From Amaurobius ferox (Eukaryota > Arthropoda > Arachnida > Araneae > Amaurobiidae): 64,000 bases of DNA. The translations under genes were made by a program, and so were the position numbers. A model generated the notes under the pieces. The model saw only the letters and a program-made list of their open reading frames with translations. It had not been told where the DNA came from and ran no database searches. The stretch is taken from assembly GCA_951213105.1 (NCBI GenBank), contig OX578137.1, positions 61,454,736 to 61,518,735 of the forward strand, in the 5' to 3' direction. Below are positions 1 to 12,360 of this stretch, piece by piece (the stretch's first letter is position 1; each line of letters begins with the position of its first letter).

Positions 1-185
1 CTTTCAACTTTTATATCTTTAAAAAGTATCTGACGTGTAAAGCCCTTCTTGACTTTCTGCTGCATTAGTATTCCATATTGTTGAGGTCCACAAATGTATT
101 CTACTCTCCAATGGAATGAAAACTATATAGAATTGAACAAACTCGATACTTTCCGCATGAAATAAGTAGGTATTATACACCTGAG

Positions 186-600
186 CCAAACTATAAATAT
201 TTTTAAAAATATATTTTTTGCATTCACAGTTACATAATAGACACTGTATACCATCCAAATCGGATCCAAATCGCTTCAGCGGTTTTTGAGATTACGAAGG
301 GTTACTGATTTTGACAAAATCTCATTTTATAACTAAACTATATATATTTTTAGATTTTGTTTTCTGCGTTCACATTTAAAAAATATATACAGTATGCCAC
401 CTAAACTTGATTCAAATCACTTCGACTGTCTTTGAGATTACGAAGGGAGAAAGATTTTGGCAAAGTCCTTCTGTATAACTAAACTATACACATTTTTTGA
501 TATTCTTTTTCTGTGTTCAAATTTACATAATATATGAAACTTGCCATCCAGATAAGGTCGAAATCGCTCAGTGGTGTTTGAGGTTATGAACAGCTAATGA
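186..600. repeat. Three degenerate tandem units of about 148 bp
   Basis: Three successive blocks start near 186, 336 and 482. Each begins with a version of AACTAAACTATA, runs through a T-rich stretch with TTCACA and a run of ATAT, and then has GCCATCC/GCCACC followed by AAATCGCTTCAG-like and TTTGAGATTACGAAG-like segments. The copies are clearly diverged from one another. No coding potential is evident. It is probably part of an old dispersed repeat. The first 185 bases hold nothing I recognise. Confidence 0.6.
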
Positions 601-1319
601 TTTGACACACACACATTCATAGGCCGAAAAAAATTCGTTCTGGTATATAGAGACTCAATCGATAATATTATGATGAAAACTCGAATTAAATCATGATCAC
701 CATACTTTTCTAGGTTACATTGGTTAAAGTAAAAAGTTTGCTTAATCAACTTCAAAAAGCATATCTATTAAGGGAAGTGGTACAAGTCACAATTACTGTC
801 ACCATACTTTTCTCTAGCTATCCGAGCAAAAAAAAATAATAAAATGCATCGTCTTATACGAACTTACATTGACAAGTCGTTCTTTAAAATTTTTTTGTCT
901 CTACCTGAACAAAGTTACACACGATAAAGCAAAGAGGAACTATACCAAATTTTAAAAAATACATCAAAGTGAAATATTAAAAGAAAAGTCTACATTTCTT
1001 TTTACTTGTTATAATATCTCCCGGAACATTCTGCTTTTAAAATATTTTCTGTTTATCTCTATCGAGATTCCATTTGTAATTTTGACCCTGTTTAACAACC
1101 TAGCTTTGTTTGGCGGTTTGTCCTGGATTTTACAGAGATGAAACCATTGCTTACGTATCTAAACATTTAGAGTTTTGCTAATCCCGTTTCTTCTGCATTG
1201 TACTTTGTGTATCGATATTTGATTTCCATAGAATAAGTTTATTTTATGTTTCTTCACTTAGCATGAATTTATATTTTGTCAATCGGCTATTTTATTTTGT
1301 GAAATGACTGTAGATAAAA
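601..1319. other. AT-rich DNA without a recognisable feature
   Basis: No open frame of useful length, no clear repeat and no splice-flanked coding stretch was seen here. Confidence 0.5.
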
Positions 1320-1575
1320 CTAGATAAAACTCCATAAAACTCTGATGAAAGGTGAGTATATATAATCTCTGGCAAATGTCCATATGTCCCTGATGAATGG
1401 CATTTTAGTGACAGCCCATAATAAATAAATATATAAATAATAAATAAATATATCCATTATAAATAAACAATCCCTAATAAATTCCATCATAAATATATAT
1501 ACATTATAAATTATAGTCCATAATAAATCCATATGACTGTCACTATTTAGTGTCCATATGCCTCTGATGAAGGGT
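1320..1575. repeat. TAAA-rich low-complexity block flanked by a short direct repeat
   Basis: The interior consists of repeated ATAAATAAATAT-like units. It is flanked at about 1379 and 1552 by near-identical copies of GTCCATATGYCYCTGATGAA. A hydrophobic minus-strand open frame over this block is a product of the low complexity and is not a gene. CTGATGAAGGGTTTTTA at the right edge resembles tails of Penelope-type elements, but this is only a resemblance. Confidence 0.4.
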
Positions 1576-2769
1576 TTTTACTCCCAAAAGCGCTGAGGAA
1601 AGTTTAATGTAATTCACGTGCTATGTGCTGAAATGAACTTTATATTTACTTTAGAGTTCTTTTAATAGTTTTAGAAAAGTTAATTGAAAAGTTTTATCAA
1701 CGCAGTCTCTATTTCACCCAGTTTATTCTAAGTTAAAAAGAAAGGCCTCACTTTTCTCGATTTGTCTGCAACAGCTCCAGTTTCTTCAAAACACTGTACT
1801 AACCTCGTAATTGTTGAATTGTTAGTAGTTTTAGAACATGGGTATATCTACTGGAACTCTTCAATTACTCTCTCACAAAAATGGCTACAGAAATATTGCT
1901 CTGAAATTAACATTCTTCCACTCTGGGAAAAAATATGTGATTTTAGTTTCTGCAGAGACATAATCGTAATAAACACCTGTCAAGAGTAAAGCGATATACG
2001 TTTATCTGCTATAGAATTTATCTGACTTATACTTTTAGAATTTTGTTAACACTTTTTTTCTATTTTAACTTTCTAACTCTCTTAACTTTCTAAAACAAAT
2101 TTCTGATTAAATCATCCTTGCTTTAGATTTACCAGTTGTTGCACCTTAGTAAGAGATCAACAAGGAACAACAAGCTTGAAACTTATAATAAACAAAAGCA
2201 AGGTAAAAATGTTATTAATTCTTCTCTGATAACGCATTGCACCGCTAAACAAAGATTTTTGCCACTGCTTTCTATAAGAATAGAATTAATTAGTACTCTG
2301 ACCAAGAATAATGTAGCCTACGGGAAGCAATTAAGGGAATTCACTTTTAATCTCGATTCCAAGGTACTCTTTCCTAAAACACTGCTACTCTACGCAGGAT
2401 GAAGAATTTTCTCTTGGCATCGTGCATTTTGTAACGTTTTGATAACTCAGATGTTGCATCCTGCAAGTATAAACATAATTCAAATATTATGAAAACGAAT
2501 AGCACGAAATAAAACTTGCATTTTATTTACGATATTCATGTAAGTAAATCAAATTAATATGTTTGAAATGAAATGAAATAAAAAATTTTGAAATAAATTT
2601 GCTTGAAACTTAATTCTAATTCGCGTATGAGAACTATTTTCAAAGTTGCAAAATTCGAAAATTCTCAGAAAAATTAATAAAATCCCTTTTTATTTTTGAG
2701 AAGGTAGCAGCTAAGTTGATAGTACTACATTAGTGCATTTGACCGTAATGGGGATGTAAATATGACGCA
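1576..2769. other. AT-rich DNA without a recognisable feature
   Basis: Short open frames at 1762-1989 and 2136-2402 have no recognisable motif and no codon-like composition. I regard them as chance. Confidence 0.45.
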
Positions 2770-3935
2770 CAGTTTACAAATTATTGACTTGTACCTCTAC
2801 TGGACGGAATCATATGGCTCAGTATTGGGAGCAGCAAAGGCATACATCTAGGCCCAGCACTACAGAACCCGGACACCCAGGTCATCCAGCGACTTGACCG
2901 TCTAATGTGATAACTGGCAATGTCGTACTCTGTCCAAGTGTAGACAGTAGTGTTTGCCACTCTGTGAAAGCACCAGCCGTCAAAGACACGTCTATACTAG
3001 TGTTAGTGAGGAGGACCGAACGACCAATAGCTATGCGATCCCGTTACAGTTTGATGTTCACCATAATACAGTACAATCAATTCTACACAAGAAAGGCCTG
3101 CCTCCATATCACTTCACACCTGTTCAAGGCCTATTACCTCAGGATTATCCTGAAAGAAAATCGTATCGTGTCAATACTTTCTGCTATAAAAACATGTTGC
3201 CGATAATACTTTGTCATCCAGGAGATCTTGTAGATTGATGAGGATTCAACGTTTACACGTAAGTGTACCCTCAACACCTCTAATAGTCCTCGAATAATCA
3301 TGCAACATGCGAATATGTTCGATGGGAGACTTACTATTTAATATGGTATTGTGGAGGATATCTTAATGGGACCATAACGTCTTCCCAAACATCTGACAGC
3401 TGTAAACTACATCGTTTTCCTACTTCATGCTCTGTTGGAGCTATTTGAAGACGTACCTTTAGCTGTCCTCCATAATCTATAGCTGCAGCATAATGGAGCA
3501 CCGGCGCATTATGGTGAAATGTAGATGGATACGGAAAATCAAGGTTGATGACATAACCATGGTGGTCCTGTTGAATGGTCCGATATGTGGTCGGATTTGA
3601 ACTCTTTGGACTTCTTCCTATAAAAGCATTTAAAATCACTCGTATAACAAAGGCCACCCAACAGCCTGGACTATCTAGTGACACCATGCACACGGGCATC
3701 ACAACTATATCCCCTGATATGTTGCAACATAGAAACATAGACATATATGGTACATCTACTAGCAAGTTTATATTTTTACGTCTGTGTACTGCAACGCTTG
3801 CAGATGTGTATTTCTAGAAGGGATTGAGCCTGTTATGTACTACATGGTGCTCATTTTGAGCACCTGTAACAGATATCCACATGTTTGGACATCTGTGTTG
3901 TAGTAATACACATCAATAAATAATTTATTTATATG
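2770..3935 (+). pseudogene. Degenerate Tc3-like mariner transposase
   Basis: Read across several frames, this stretch matches the order of blocks in DD34E Tc3-type transposases of arthropods. An N-terminal segment at about 2800-2910 resembles the first helix-turn-helix region. At 3035-3175 is a segment with HHNTVQSILHKKGLPPYHF and then VQGLLPQDYPERK, the family's second DNA-binding helix and the linker before the catalytic core. About 3236-3260 reads DEDSTFTRK, matching the first catalytic Asp region (DEATFTR). About 3440-3520 reads LEDVPLAVLHN and then LQHNGAPAHY, the second catalytic block with its Asp replaced by Asn. About 3580-3630 reads FELFGLLP, matching the SPDLTPLDFFLW block. Frameshifts and stops throughout show it is dead. 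No convincing terminal inverted repeats were found, so the limits are approximate. Confidence 0.72.
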
Positions 3936-4913
3936 AGAGTTATTTCTAATGTCTATTCTTACCGGATATGACGTAAAACGAAACTGTCGATAATTGTATC
4001 TCTGAAAAGTTATGGCCAGTCAATAAACAGACAATGCATTGCGGATTATTTTTCCATGAGGAATCATACGGCGGGTTAATTTGCGGATGATTCAAACAGC
4101 TGTGTATTCTATAGTAAACTCTGTTTGTAACGCCCACGGTTATACGGCGAATTCGGATAAAACGCAATTACAAATATGTCTCGCAGGTGTAAATTTGTTC
4201 TTTTTCCGTTGTCTTGCCTCATGTCTCTGCCTGCTTTTACTTTCTGTCTCTTTTTATTTTCTAAGTGTAAAATTCAGAAAGTAATTCAGAGATCAAAACT
4301 AACAATATTCCTACTACAGAAGGAGCTTTGATTGATATTGATACTGTTCTGCGATAGCTTGAAAGGCGGAAAGACACCTTATCGTTACTAATAGTAATCC
4401 AATTAACCTCTATAAAAAGTGAAATTATGAACAAAAGAAATTCATATAAACAATTTAAAATGACACCGTTTAATCACCGTAAAGACTAAAACGCAAGTAC
4501 AATACGGTTTGGACTAATAGTAATGCATGTATTACGTAAGTGCAGTGTTTTTATAAAAAATGTATTAAAATCTGTGGAATACTGACTTTTACATTTTCTA
4601 AACGTCTTTATTTAGCAAATTAAATGTGGAACATAAGAACATGCATTTAGAACATAATAAACATACAACTATCTTTCAATACCGAAAGTTGAGCATTAAA
4701 ATAGCACTCCTCTTTTACAATGTGGCTGCCCTTATAACGAGGATGGTTCGATATCACTGAAAAGTAAAATTAATGCTACAGGCTACTTCAAATTTTATTT
4801 CTCTGAACCAGCAGTAACAACAATAACGTCACTGAGATATTTTTTCTAAAAAAAGTAATAACCGAATTATATCGTCTTTGCTTTTAGCAACAGAATCCTG
4901 CTAAAGAAGATTT
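3936..4913. other. AT-rich DNA without a recognisable feature
   Basis: Nothing beyond short chance open frames. The left part may include the end of the mariner relic. Confidence 0.45.
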
Positions 4914-5323
4914 TGAATGAATTCATGTTGTTGTTGAGACCCAGACCGTCCGACCTACCATAAAGGTGTAAGGTAACTGTTTGGACGGCCGGGAAGTGCC
5001 ACCCAATTTAGACCGGAACCCAGTGGGAGAAGCATCCACAGGGATCTTACCCTCCTTCCCCTACCACCAACCTCTCGGAAGGACTTACGGACTTAGATGT
5101 TTAACGTGATCGTACTCCGCATGAACACGGCGGCAGTTGTGGTAGCGTGCAAATCCAGCGCGCAAACCACCGGGGTACCGCGCCCGAAATGTGCCAACAG
5201 CACGCGGTGTTCTCAGGTGGTCACTCACCCAAGTACTAACCGCGCCCGATGCTGCTTGACTTCGGTGATCTAACGAGAACCGGTGTTATCAGCACGGTAC
5301 GGCCGTTGGCCCTGAATGAATTC
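4914..5323 (-). mobile_element. SINE with compound 5S rRNA and tRNA-like head
   Basis: The SINE body spans about 4925-5312 and lies on the minus strand. An 11-bp target duplication, TGAATGAATTC, is found at 4914-4924 and 5313-5323. Read 5' to 3' on the minus strand it begins with a 5S rRNA-like head of about 120 nt, including GCCAACGGCCGTACCGTGCT, AAGTCAAGCAGCATCGGGCG and a GGTTAGTACTTGGGTGAGTG-like block. A segment matching the tRNA-like head of the copy at 50,112 follows, then the shared body, then a (CAA)n tail. SINEs are transcribed by RNA polymerase III and moved by LINE machinery. The CAA tail and flanking duplication fit that. Confidence 0.85.
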
Positions 5324-7156
5324 CTGTATTCCATTTTGCTTCTTGTCATCGACTTTGTTATATGAATTGTGAGTGTTTAAGTTCGTTTCATTGCAGGGAT
5401 ATTAAGATTCACTTATAAAAAACAATTCATTTTACGGATTGATAGATTTACTTCATATGGTATTGTAGAGATAAAAGTTTAATAGAATATAATACGCAAT
5501 CTTTTTTTCTAGGTCACAAATAACATTCATTTCGGAATTTCGTTGTGCATTAATGAGATTTATTCTTACAATATATCGAATCAAGGATTTAAAACATTTC
5601 ACGTGAAACTAAAAATGCAGAAGACAGCATATTTTAGCTTTATTTTTCTGTAGGGAATAATTGTTACATTACTTTTATGAAAACAATTTACGATTTTCTT
5701 ATACAGGCATTTACTTACAGTAGCATTTATTTATACAAGCATTTCCTATATTAGCAATTCTGATTTGGCATTTCTTATACAAACATTTTCAAAATAAATA
5801 CAGTTTCACTTTAAATTTTCATTAAGTGCTAATAGCTATATTATCACTAGGCATCGAATAAATATTCTATTAAACTATATACAAAAGAAGCAACTGATTC
5901 AAATGCTAGTTTTCATTAAACATGAGTTGAAATGCATTATTGTGCAATGAATAAGTTAACCGATTTTAATGAAGTTAATGTCGTTAGTTTTTACTTTCTG
6001 TGCAATGCAGATTGCTTTAACGATATACAGCGACTAGGTAGAAAATTGAATAAATTTTTCAAAGCAATCCAAACATGTTAATATGAAAATGATATAAATT
6101 ATTTATTTTTTACGATAACTTATATCGTTTTAGTATGAAAATACAACGCATCCTTTTAGATCCTCAATTGCTCATTTAGGATTCATATTCTTAATTCCCT
6201 TCAATTATGAAAAATGAAAGTAATAATTTTAATTATTTTCATACATAAATTCATATAGTAGAAGTATTATACTTATTAAAAATGTTTCTCCTACTTCACA
6301 ATTGATTACAACAGAGTCCTGATATTTCTAGAAAAATACATGTTTTAAAAGGTTTAAGAAAATGCTGAAAATGTGAGAAATAATGTTATACAGTGAATCC
6401 ATATCACTCTACAAACACAAATTAATTCAAAGGGGAAGATAAACATGTACATTCAAGATACGCTGTAACTGTTAATCAGACATGAAAAATTAGAAAACTT
6501 CGTATAAAACACAAATAACACAATAATAAACGTGCTCAGTACGAAAACAGTATCGTTCTTTAGGAGCCAAAGACAGCAGTTAAAATTAACCAGCACAAGA
6601 CTGACTTCTGTCGGTAGAATAGCAAACGTTTCCATAAAGATGGAGTTGCCTAACGGGACGAAAAGTAATCAAAGGTAAAAATTTTAGAGGAAGTGAATAA
6701 ACAGTAAGGGGATATCCTATTTAATACACTCTGTCGGAAAGAAAAAAATATTCACCCATAAGGAATTGAGTCGTGAAACTTGGCATGCATGTATAGTTTG
6801 AGGAAATATGCAAATGATTGGAATTTGGGAGCAAAACAAAAATGCTTTATTAAGAAATGGTAGAAACAAGAAAAGACTATTTTACTAACTAATAAATCCT
6901 CTCACGGCAGCTATACAAAGCGATATTCGGAGTGGCATAAGAGTAAATTAAGTTGCTTATGTCCCTCTGCAGAAGATTCTAAAAGGACAAATATTTTGCA
7001 AACAATAATAAAATAGAATAATGTGATCCAATATCGGTATCGTGGTATCCATACAAATGGTGTTCTCGGATTTTGTGGGTATTTTAATATTGGTAATCAT
7101 ACAAAAATACCGGTATTTCGGTACTTCCGGTATCTCATATTTATTAAACAGATTAC

Positions 7157-7157
<1 letters not shown>
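5324..7157. other. AT-rich DNA without a recognisable feature
   Basis: No gene or clear repeat was seen. Short open frames, such as 6453-6635 on the minus strand, are hydrophobic and T-rich and look like chance. Confidence 0.45.

Positions 7158-7210
<53 letters not shown>
7158..7210. repeat. TTA trinucleotide microsatellite
   Basis: About 17 uninterrupted TTA/ATT units. They create artificial poly-Leu and poly-Tyr frames that should not be read as proteins. Confidence 0.95.
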
Positions 7211-7296
7211 GGAGTTACCTTTTTATATTCATCATTTTTCAGTTCATAAAAATTCTTTGTTTTCAATTGTCACGTACTTGATACTTAAATCATTTG

Positions 7297-8303
7297 CCTA
7301 TTTAAGTGTTGTTGTTGTTGAGACCCAGACCGTCCGACCTACCAGAAAGGTGTAAGGTAACTGTTTGGACGGCCGGGAAGTGCCACCCAATTTAGACCGG
7401 AACCCAGTGGGGGAGCCTATTTAAGTGTTGTTGTTGTTGAGACCCAGACCATCCGACCTACCAGAAAGGTGTAAGGTAACTGTTTGGACGGTCGGGAAGT
7501 GCCACCCAATTTAGACCGGAACCCAGTGGGGGAGCCTATTTAAGTGTTGTTGTTGTTGAGACCCAGACCATCCGACCTACCAGAAAGGTGTAAGGTAACT
7601 GTTTGGACGGCCGGGAAGTGCCACCCAATTTAGACCGGAACCCAGTGGGGGAGCCTATTTAAGTGTTGTTGTTGTTGAGACCCAGACCATCCGACCTACC
7701 AGAAAGGTGTAAGGTAACTGTTTGGACGGCCGGGAAGTGCCACCCAATTTAGACCGGAACCCAGTGGGGGAGCCTATTTAAGTGTTGTTGTTGTTGAGAC
7801 CCAGACCATCCGACCTACCAGAAAGGTGTAAGGTAACTGTTTGGACAGCCGGGAAGTGCCACCCAATTTAGACCGGAACCCAGTGGGGGAGCCTATTTAA
7901 GTGTTGTTGTTGTTGAGACCCAGACCATCCGACCTACCAGAAAGGTGTAAGGTAACTGTATGGACGGCCGGGAAGTGCCACCCAATTTAGACCGGAACCC
8001 AGTGGGGGAGGCATCCACAGGGACCGTACCCTCCTTCCCCTACCACCAACCTCTCGGAAGGACTTACGGACCCACATGTTTAACGTGATCGTACTCCGCA
8101 TGAACACGGCGGCATTTGTGGTAGCGTGCAAATCTAGCGCGCAAACCACGGGGATACCGCACCCGAGATGGCCAACAGCACGCGGTGTTCCGAGGTGGTC
8201 ACCCACCAAATACTAACCGCGCCCGATGCTGCTTGACTTCGGTGATCTAACGAGAACCGGTGTTTTCAGCACGGTACGGCCGTTGGCCCACCTATTTAAG
8301 TGT
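7297..8303 (-). mobile_element. 5S-headed SINE with sixfold tandem repeat across its insertion junction
   Basis: A full minus-strand SINE of the same type as the copy at 4914 ends at about 8290 and is followed by the target duplication CCTATTTAAGTGT (8291-8303), also present at 7297-7309. To the left, a 119-bp unit is repeated in tandem with starts at 7297, 7416, 7535, 7654, 7773 and 7892. The sixth unit runs into the complete SINE. Each unit consists of the target-site sequence plus the SINE tail, and each breaks at the same GTGGGGGAG point. This is best explained by tandem duplication of the junction after insertion. Units differ at only a few positions, such as GACCGTCC versus GACCATCC. 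The 5S-like head covers about 8170-8290. Confidence 0.88.
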
Positions 8304-8560
8304 GAACTACTTTGCCGTCATATCACGTTATCCTGACGCAGCATAGGGACCGATCACATCGCGCCGTTTAAGCACCAAATTTACTTCGGAACCCAATGGA
8401 GGTGGCAACCACAGAGACCTACCCTCCTTCCCCTAGTCCACCATCTTTCGGACGGACTTTCGGAATTACATATTTATCGTGCCATATTCCGAATAGACAC
8501 GAGAATAGTTATGAGTGGCGGTGAGGATTTAACTCGAGTACTCCTCGTGTACTACTTTCT
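8304..8560 (-). mobile_element. Old, diverged SINE copy
   Basis: This stretch keeps recognisable pieces of the SINE body in the same order and orientation as the neighbouring copy: GGAACCCAATGGAGGTGGCA, ACCTACCCTCCTTCCCCTA, CATCTTTCGGACGGACTTTC and the region matching TTTAACGTGATCGTACTCCG. It is much more diverged than the copy at 7297-8303 and has lost a recognisable head. Confidence 0.65.
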
Positions 8561-9339
8561 CCATAAATACTAGCCTATTCAGGGATAATAATTAATGTCA
8601 CTCATAATAATTAATTTGATTCATTTTTCCAATTGAATCGACTCCATTTTCATCTCTCACTTTTTTAATTTGTAACTGTATACTCAATTCATTCTATTTT
8701 ATATTTGATAATAAATGATATTTTCGAAAGTTTTTTTATCTGTTTTCTCCCAATTGGACATAATACTAATTGTAGTCATTTTGTTCCTTAACATGTAACC
8801 AACTTATTTCTTGCATATATTTGAAATTCAATTTCGTCAGTCCAAAATTATAATCCGTTGAATTTTCTGATACTGTCATATTGTTTTATCCTGCATTTTA
8901 AAAATGTTTGTTCTATATTTTACAGGAGCTTTTGCATTACTTCTTGCAATCGACTTATATTTTTTAATTATTTTTCTTTGTAATGTGCTTTACTTTGGCT
9001 TTATGTTGTTGTTGTCGTCATTTGCATTTTACTGATCGAAACTAGCATAATTATTTTATCTTGTTACTTTAATTTCTTTTCAGTTCATTATTGATCTTTG
9101 CATTATTGTTTTATGTTTGATTACTTATTAGATAGATAAAAATGCATTTCCTTTAAAATGAAGCATCAGTTTTCTTAGCTCAAAATGTTAATACTTGAAC
9201 ATTCAGAAACACCAGTATTAATACATGTATTATTATCTTTACCTCGGTTTTGTGAATTGAAAATGCGAAAATATAGGCTTTTCATAGTATTAAATGTCTT
9301 AAGCAGAAACTTGTTGTATAGAAAGATTTTAAATGTTAA
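8561..9339. other. AT-rich DNA without a recognisable feature
   Basis: No coding or repeat feature was recognised. The frame at 9185-9379 on the + strand has no motif and overlaps a dispersed repeat. Confidence 0.45.
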
Positions 9340-9600
9340 AACGCTTTATGTACCACAAAAAATTAATTTTGTGAATTAAAATATACTATATGGATAGTTT
9401 AGAACTCATTTTAAAATAATGAGATAAATTATCTTTGCCAACATTTTGCTTATAAATTATGGATGAATTAAGAAATAAAATAAAACCCTCTACATTTTAT
9501 AATATAGAAATTTTGTTGATGTTTAACGACATCCGGAAAAATAGTATACAGTATATTTCATATTACATGTACTCATCACCCAAAAATGTTAATAAAATCT
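9340..9600. repeat. Dispersed repeat, copy A
   Basis: Shared with 17,020-17,260 over about 250 bp. Matching landmarks, in order, are a TGTxCCACAAAAA block, AATATAxTATATGGATA, CATTTTGCTxATAAATTAT, GATGAATxAAGAAA and AATAAAACCCTxTACATTTT. The function is unknown. It is probably a piece of an old transposon. Confidence 0.6.
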
Positions 9601-10075
9601 GGATCAAAATGGGTCGTGTTTCCGCGACACTCAGAAGGGCGAACTTTGACTGCTAATAAAACATGAAATTCAGCTCAAGGAATAAAAAACTTTATACTTT
9701 TGTCCGTTTTGTAACATCTTGAATCGACTACAGAAATAAAAAAAGTGGCTGGAATTGTCCATTGCTAAAAAACAATAAGAATTTTGTAAAAACAAATTAT
9801 TGATCTAAATATTGCATTTCTTACAAAAAATGTTTATCACTTATTTTTATCACTTGTGTCTATCTTTTATAGTTCAGAAAATATTTTGAGGAAAATTTAC
9901 TATCTTCTTCAGATTGCTCAAAAGCTGATTATTGATCTAAATATTAAAATATTAAATTCCCTACAGAATATGTTTGTCACTTACTGTTGTATCTATCTTT
10001 TATAGTTAGAAGATATTTCGAGGAAAAATAATTTAAACAAAACCTCGCTCGGACAGAAACACAGAAACACTTTAT

Positions 10076-10199
<124 letters not shown>

Positions 10200-10559
10200 A
10201 CTTCCACTCGATAACATCCAAGACAACCTTTCGAATTGCAGTGCCTAACGAAAAAAAAATTATAATTATTTATTTATTATATAAATAGATAAAAATGAAA
10301 AGTAATAAAATAAGTTAAAAAATTTGAAAAATAAAAAAATCGGAAAATCAGATACATTAATATTAATGTTTTGAATTTTATTTTCGCTAAAATGGTGTAA
10401 CTTTAGCCAGTTTGAAACTACGATTTGAGCGCCATCATAATGGTGTATAGGGGCATTCTCGTTTATCCATTTCTTCTATGAATTACTTGTTTAGTAAGAA
10501 ATTTCATCTTTGCTTCATGGTCATATTCTGTTTTGCTTATACGGGTAATTGTCCTGTCT

Positions 10560-11172
10560 CCTGCTCTGACTCACTGGACGGGTCTGGGAGTGTCGCTGTG
10601 AACGTTCGTACTGCCTCCTAGGTTGTATTTCATCGTGTTCATTCCGGTGCTTCTAGACATTTATTATACTGTTGAGGTTAATAGCATATACACGTGGTGA
10701 AAGAAGAAGGATTCCTGGCACAGGGTAATCCAAATTTTCTTAATGTTTCATATCTTCATTTTTTCACCTTTTGGTGCCTGTAGTCTGAGTTTGGACATTT
10801 ATAGTAATGTACTATTGTCCAATCTCAAACAGCCATGTGTTTGGGTTAATTAGAATTAAATACTCAGACCTGAAGATGAATTTAATTCTTTTAAATCTTC
10901 GAATTTGGACCTTGCTTCTATGGTGATATGGTGATGTTAATATTTCCCGATTACTTGAATTAATTACTTTTAGTTTGGACATTTATAGTAATGTACTATT
11001 GTCCAATCTCAAACAGCCATGTGTTTGGGTTAATTAGAATTAAATACTCAGACCTGAAGATGAATTTAATTCTTTTTAATCTTCGAATTTGGACCTTGCT
11101 TCTATGGTGATATGGTGATGTTAATATTTCCCGATTACTTGAATTAATTACTTTTATTATTACTTCTTTCTA
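10560..11172. repeat. Dispersed repeat with an internal 184-bp tandem duplication
   Basis: The segment from GTGAACGTTCGTACTGCCTC to TTATTATTACTTCTTTCTAA is shared with 24,659-25,110. Here its 3' half is duplicated in tandem with a period of 184 bp, starting near 10,788 and 10,972. Within each half a motif and its inverse, TTTATAGTAATGTACTATTG and the surrounding GGACA/GTCC, could form a short hairpin. Both copies run directly into a long TA microsatellite at the same end, so the TA tract is probably part of the element. Confidence 0.7.
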
Positions 11173-11236
<64 letters not shown>

Positions 11237-11283
11237 TAATTTATATGTATATATATTTATATATATTATTATATTATGATATA

Positions 11284-11336
<53 letters not shown>
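11173..11336. repeat. Compound TA/TG microsatellite
   Basis: TA runs are interrupted by a (TG)n run at about 11,194-11,212 and by short TTAATTTATATG segments. It directly abuts the dispersed repeat on its left. Confidence 0.95.
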
Positions 11337-11340
<4 letters not shown>

Positions 11341-11399
11341 TTCGAAAATAAAAACTGTACAAATTATTAAACTATTGAAATTAACTTTGTATTCATAAA

Positions 11400-11560
11400 T
11401 AGTACCCTATTTTGACAAAACAAGTATGAATTTAGAATTTTATTTATAATGATTGGAGATATAAGCTTCCTAAGTGCATGTTTACATTTTTTGTAACGCT
11501 CCAATTTCAGCTGGATTCTCTCTACGACTTTAAACGTTATTCATATCATCATACCCATAA
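11400..11560. repeat. Dispersed repeat paired with 41,300-41,460
   Basis: Both stretches share TTTTGACAAAA/TTTTCGACAAAATG, TATGAATT, GGAGATATAAGC, a TCTTAAGTGCAT-like or AAATATTCATAATT segment, GTAACGCTCCxATTTCAGC and a CTxGAC/TTATTCA ending. A shorter related block is near 49,200-49,320. It is a relic of an unidentified transposon. The sequence from 11,561 to 12,360 shows no feature. Confidence 0.55.
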
Positions 11561-12360
11561 CTTCTACAAAATAAGTATTGTGAGTCTAACTATACGTTTT
11601 GTTTCGGCCTTTACAGTAAAAACAATACAATAGCATCAATTTTGGTACTGCCTATTTTCCTCCAAAATGAGGGTGCACAAAATATTATATTCGAATTACA
11701 TTTTGCAACGAACATGTTTGGCATTTTGTGAAATCAATAAGTATCAACGTTTAAAAAAATTACAAAATATCGAAATTTTATACTTTTTACAATTATATCC
11801 TTCCATATTACTGAAACAGAAAAGTAAAAATTACCACTGCACCCTACCTCAGACTCGCTAAAATAGTGGTGACAATAATAACACAAGAAAAAATAATAAT
11901 CTAATTATAGTTTCTTTCTTGTCACAGCAGAATCTTGTCGAAAAAGAGCTTGAATGAGTTCTTATAATCCACTTTGCTTCTTGTAATTGACTTTATTATC
12001 TGAATTGTGAGTGTTTAAGTTCATTTTATTTCAGGTATGAGATGATTCACACGAAAGACTGCGCTTAACACAAGATGCAGTTGTTATTTCATTTCAAAGC
12101 AGGTCTAAAAAATCGATATTATTTCTAGTTGAAAAAAAATTATATAGAATTAATTACTTGGTATAAATTGCACTCGTTTAGAGATTTTATTTTGTATCAA
12201 TTACATGAATTCTTAGAGTAGAGAGGATTTAAGGCTTTTCTATTTGAATAAAAAAAACTGTGAAATATATTTTGAGTATTTTCAGTGTTTTTCAAAAGGG
12301 GGAGAACATTTAAATTAAGTTTTATAAAGAATTTGCTAACATTTTCTAAATGTAGAATCT

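Noticed and set aside
7023..7355. Poly-Leu and poly-Tyr open frames
   Set aside because: Artefact of the TTA microsatellite running into the SINE array.
7297..7891. CRISPR-like array of regular repeats
   Set aside because: Units are directly adjacent with no unique spacers, and each is a SINE tail plus target site.
8170..8290. A functional 5S rRNA gene on the minus strand
   Set aside because: The 5S-like block is continuous with the SINE body and tail, the whole unit has target duplications, and the same fusion recurs at 5,200-5,312.
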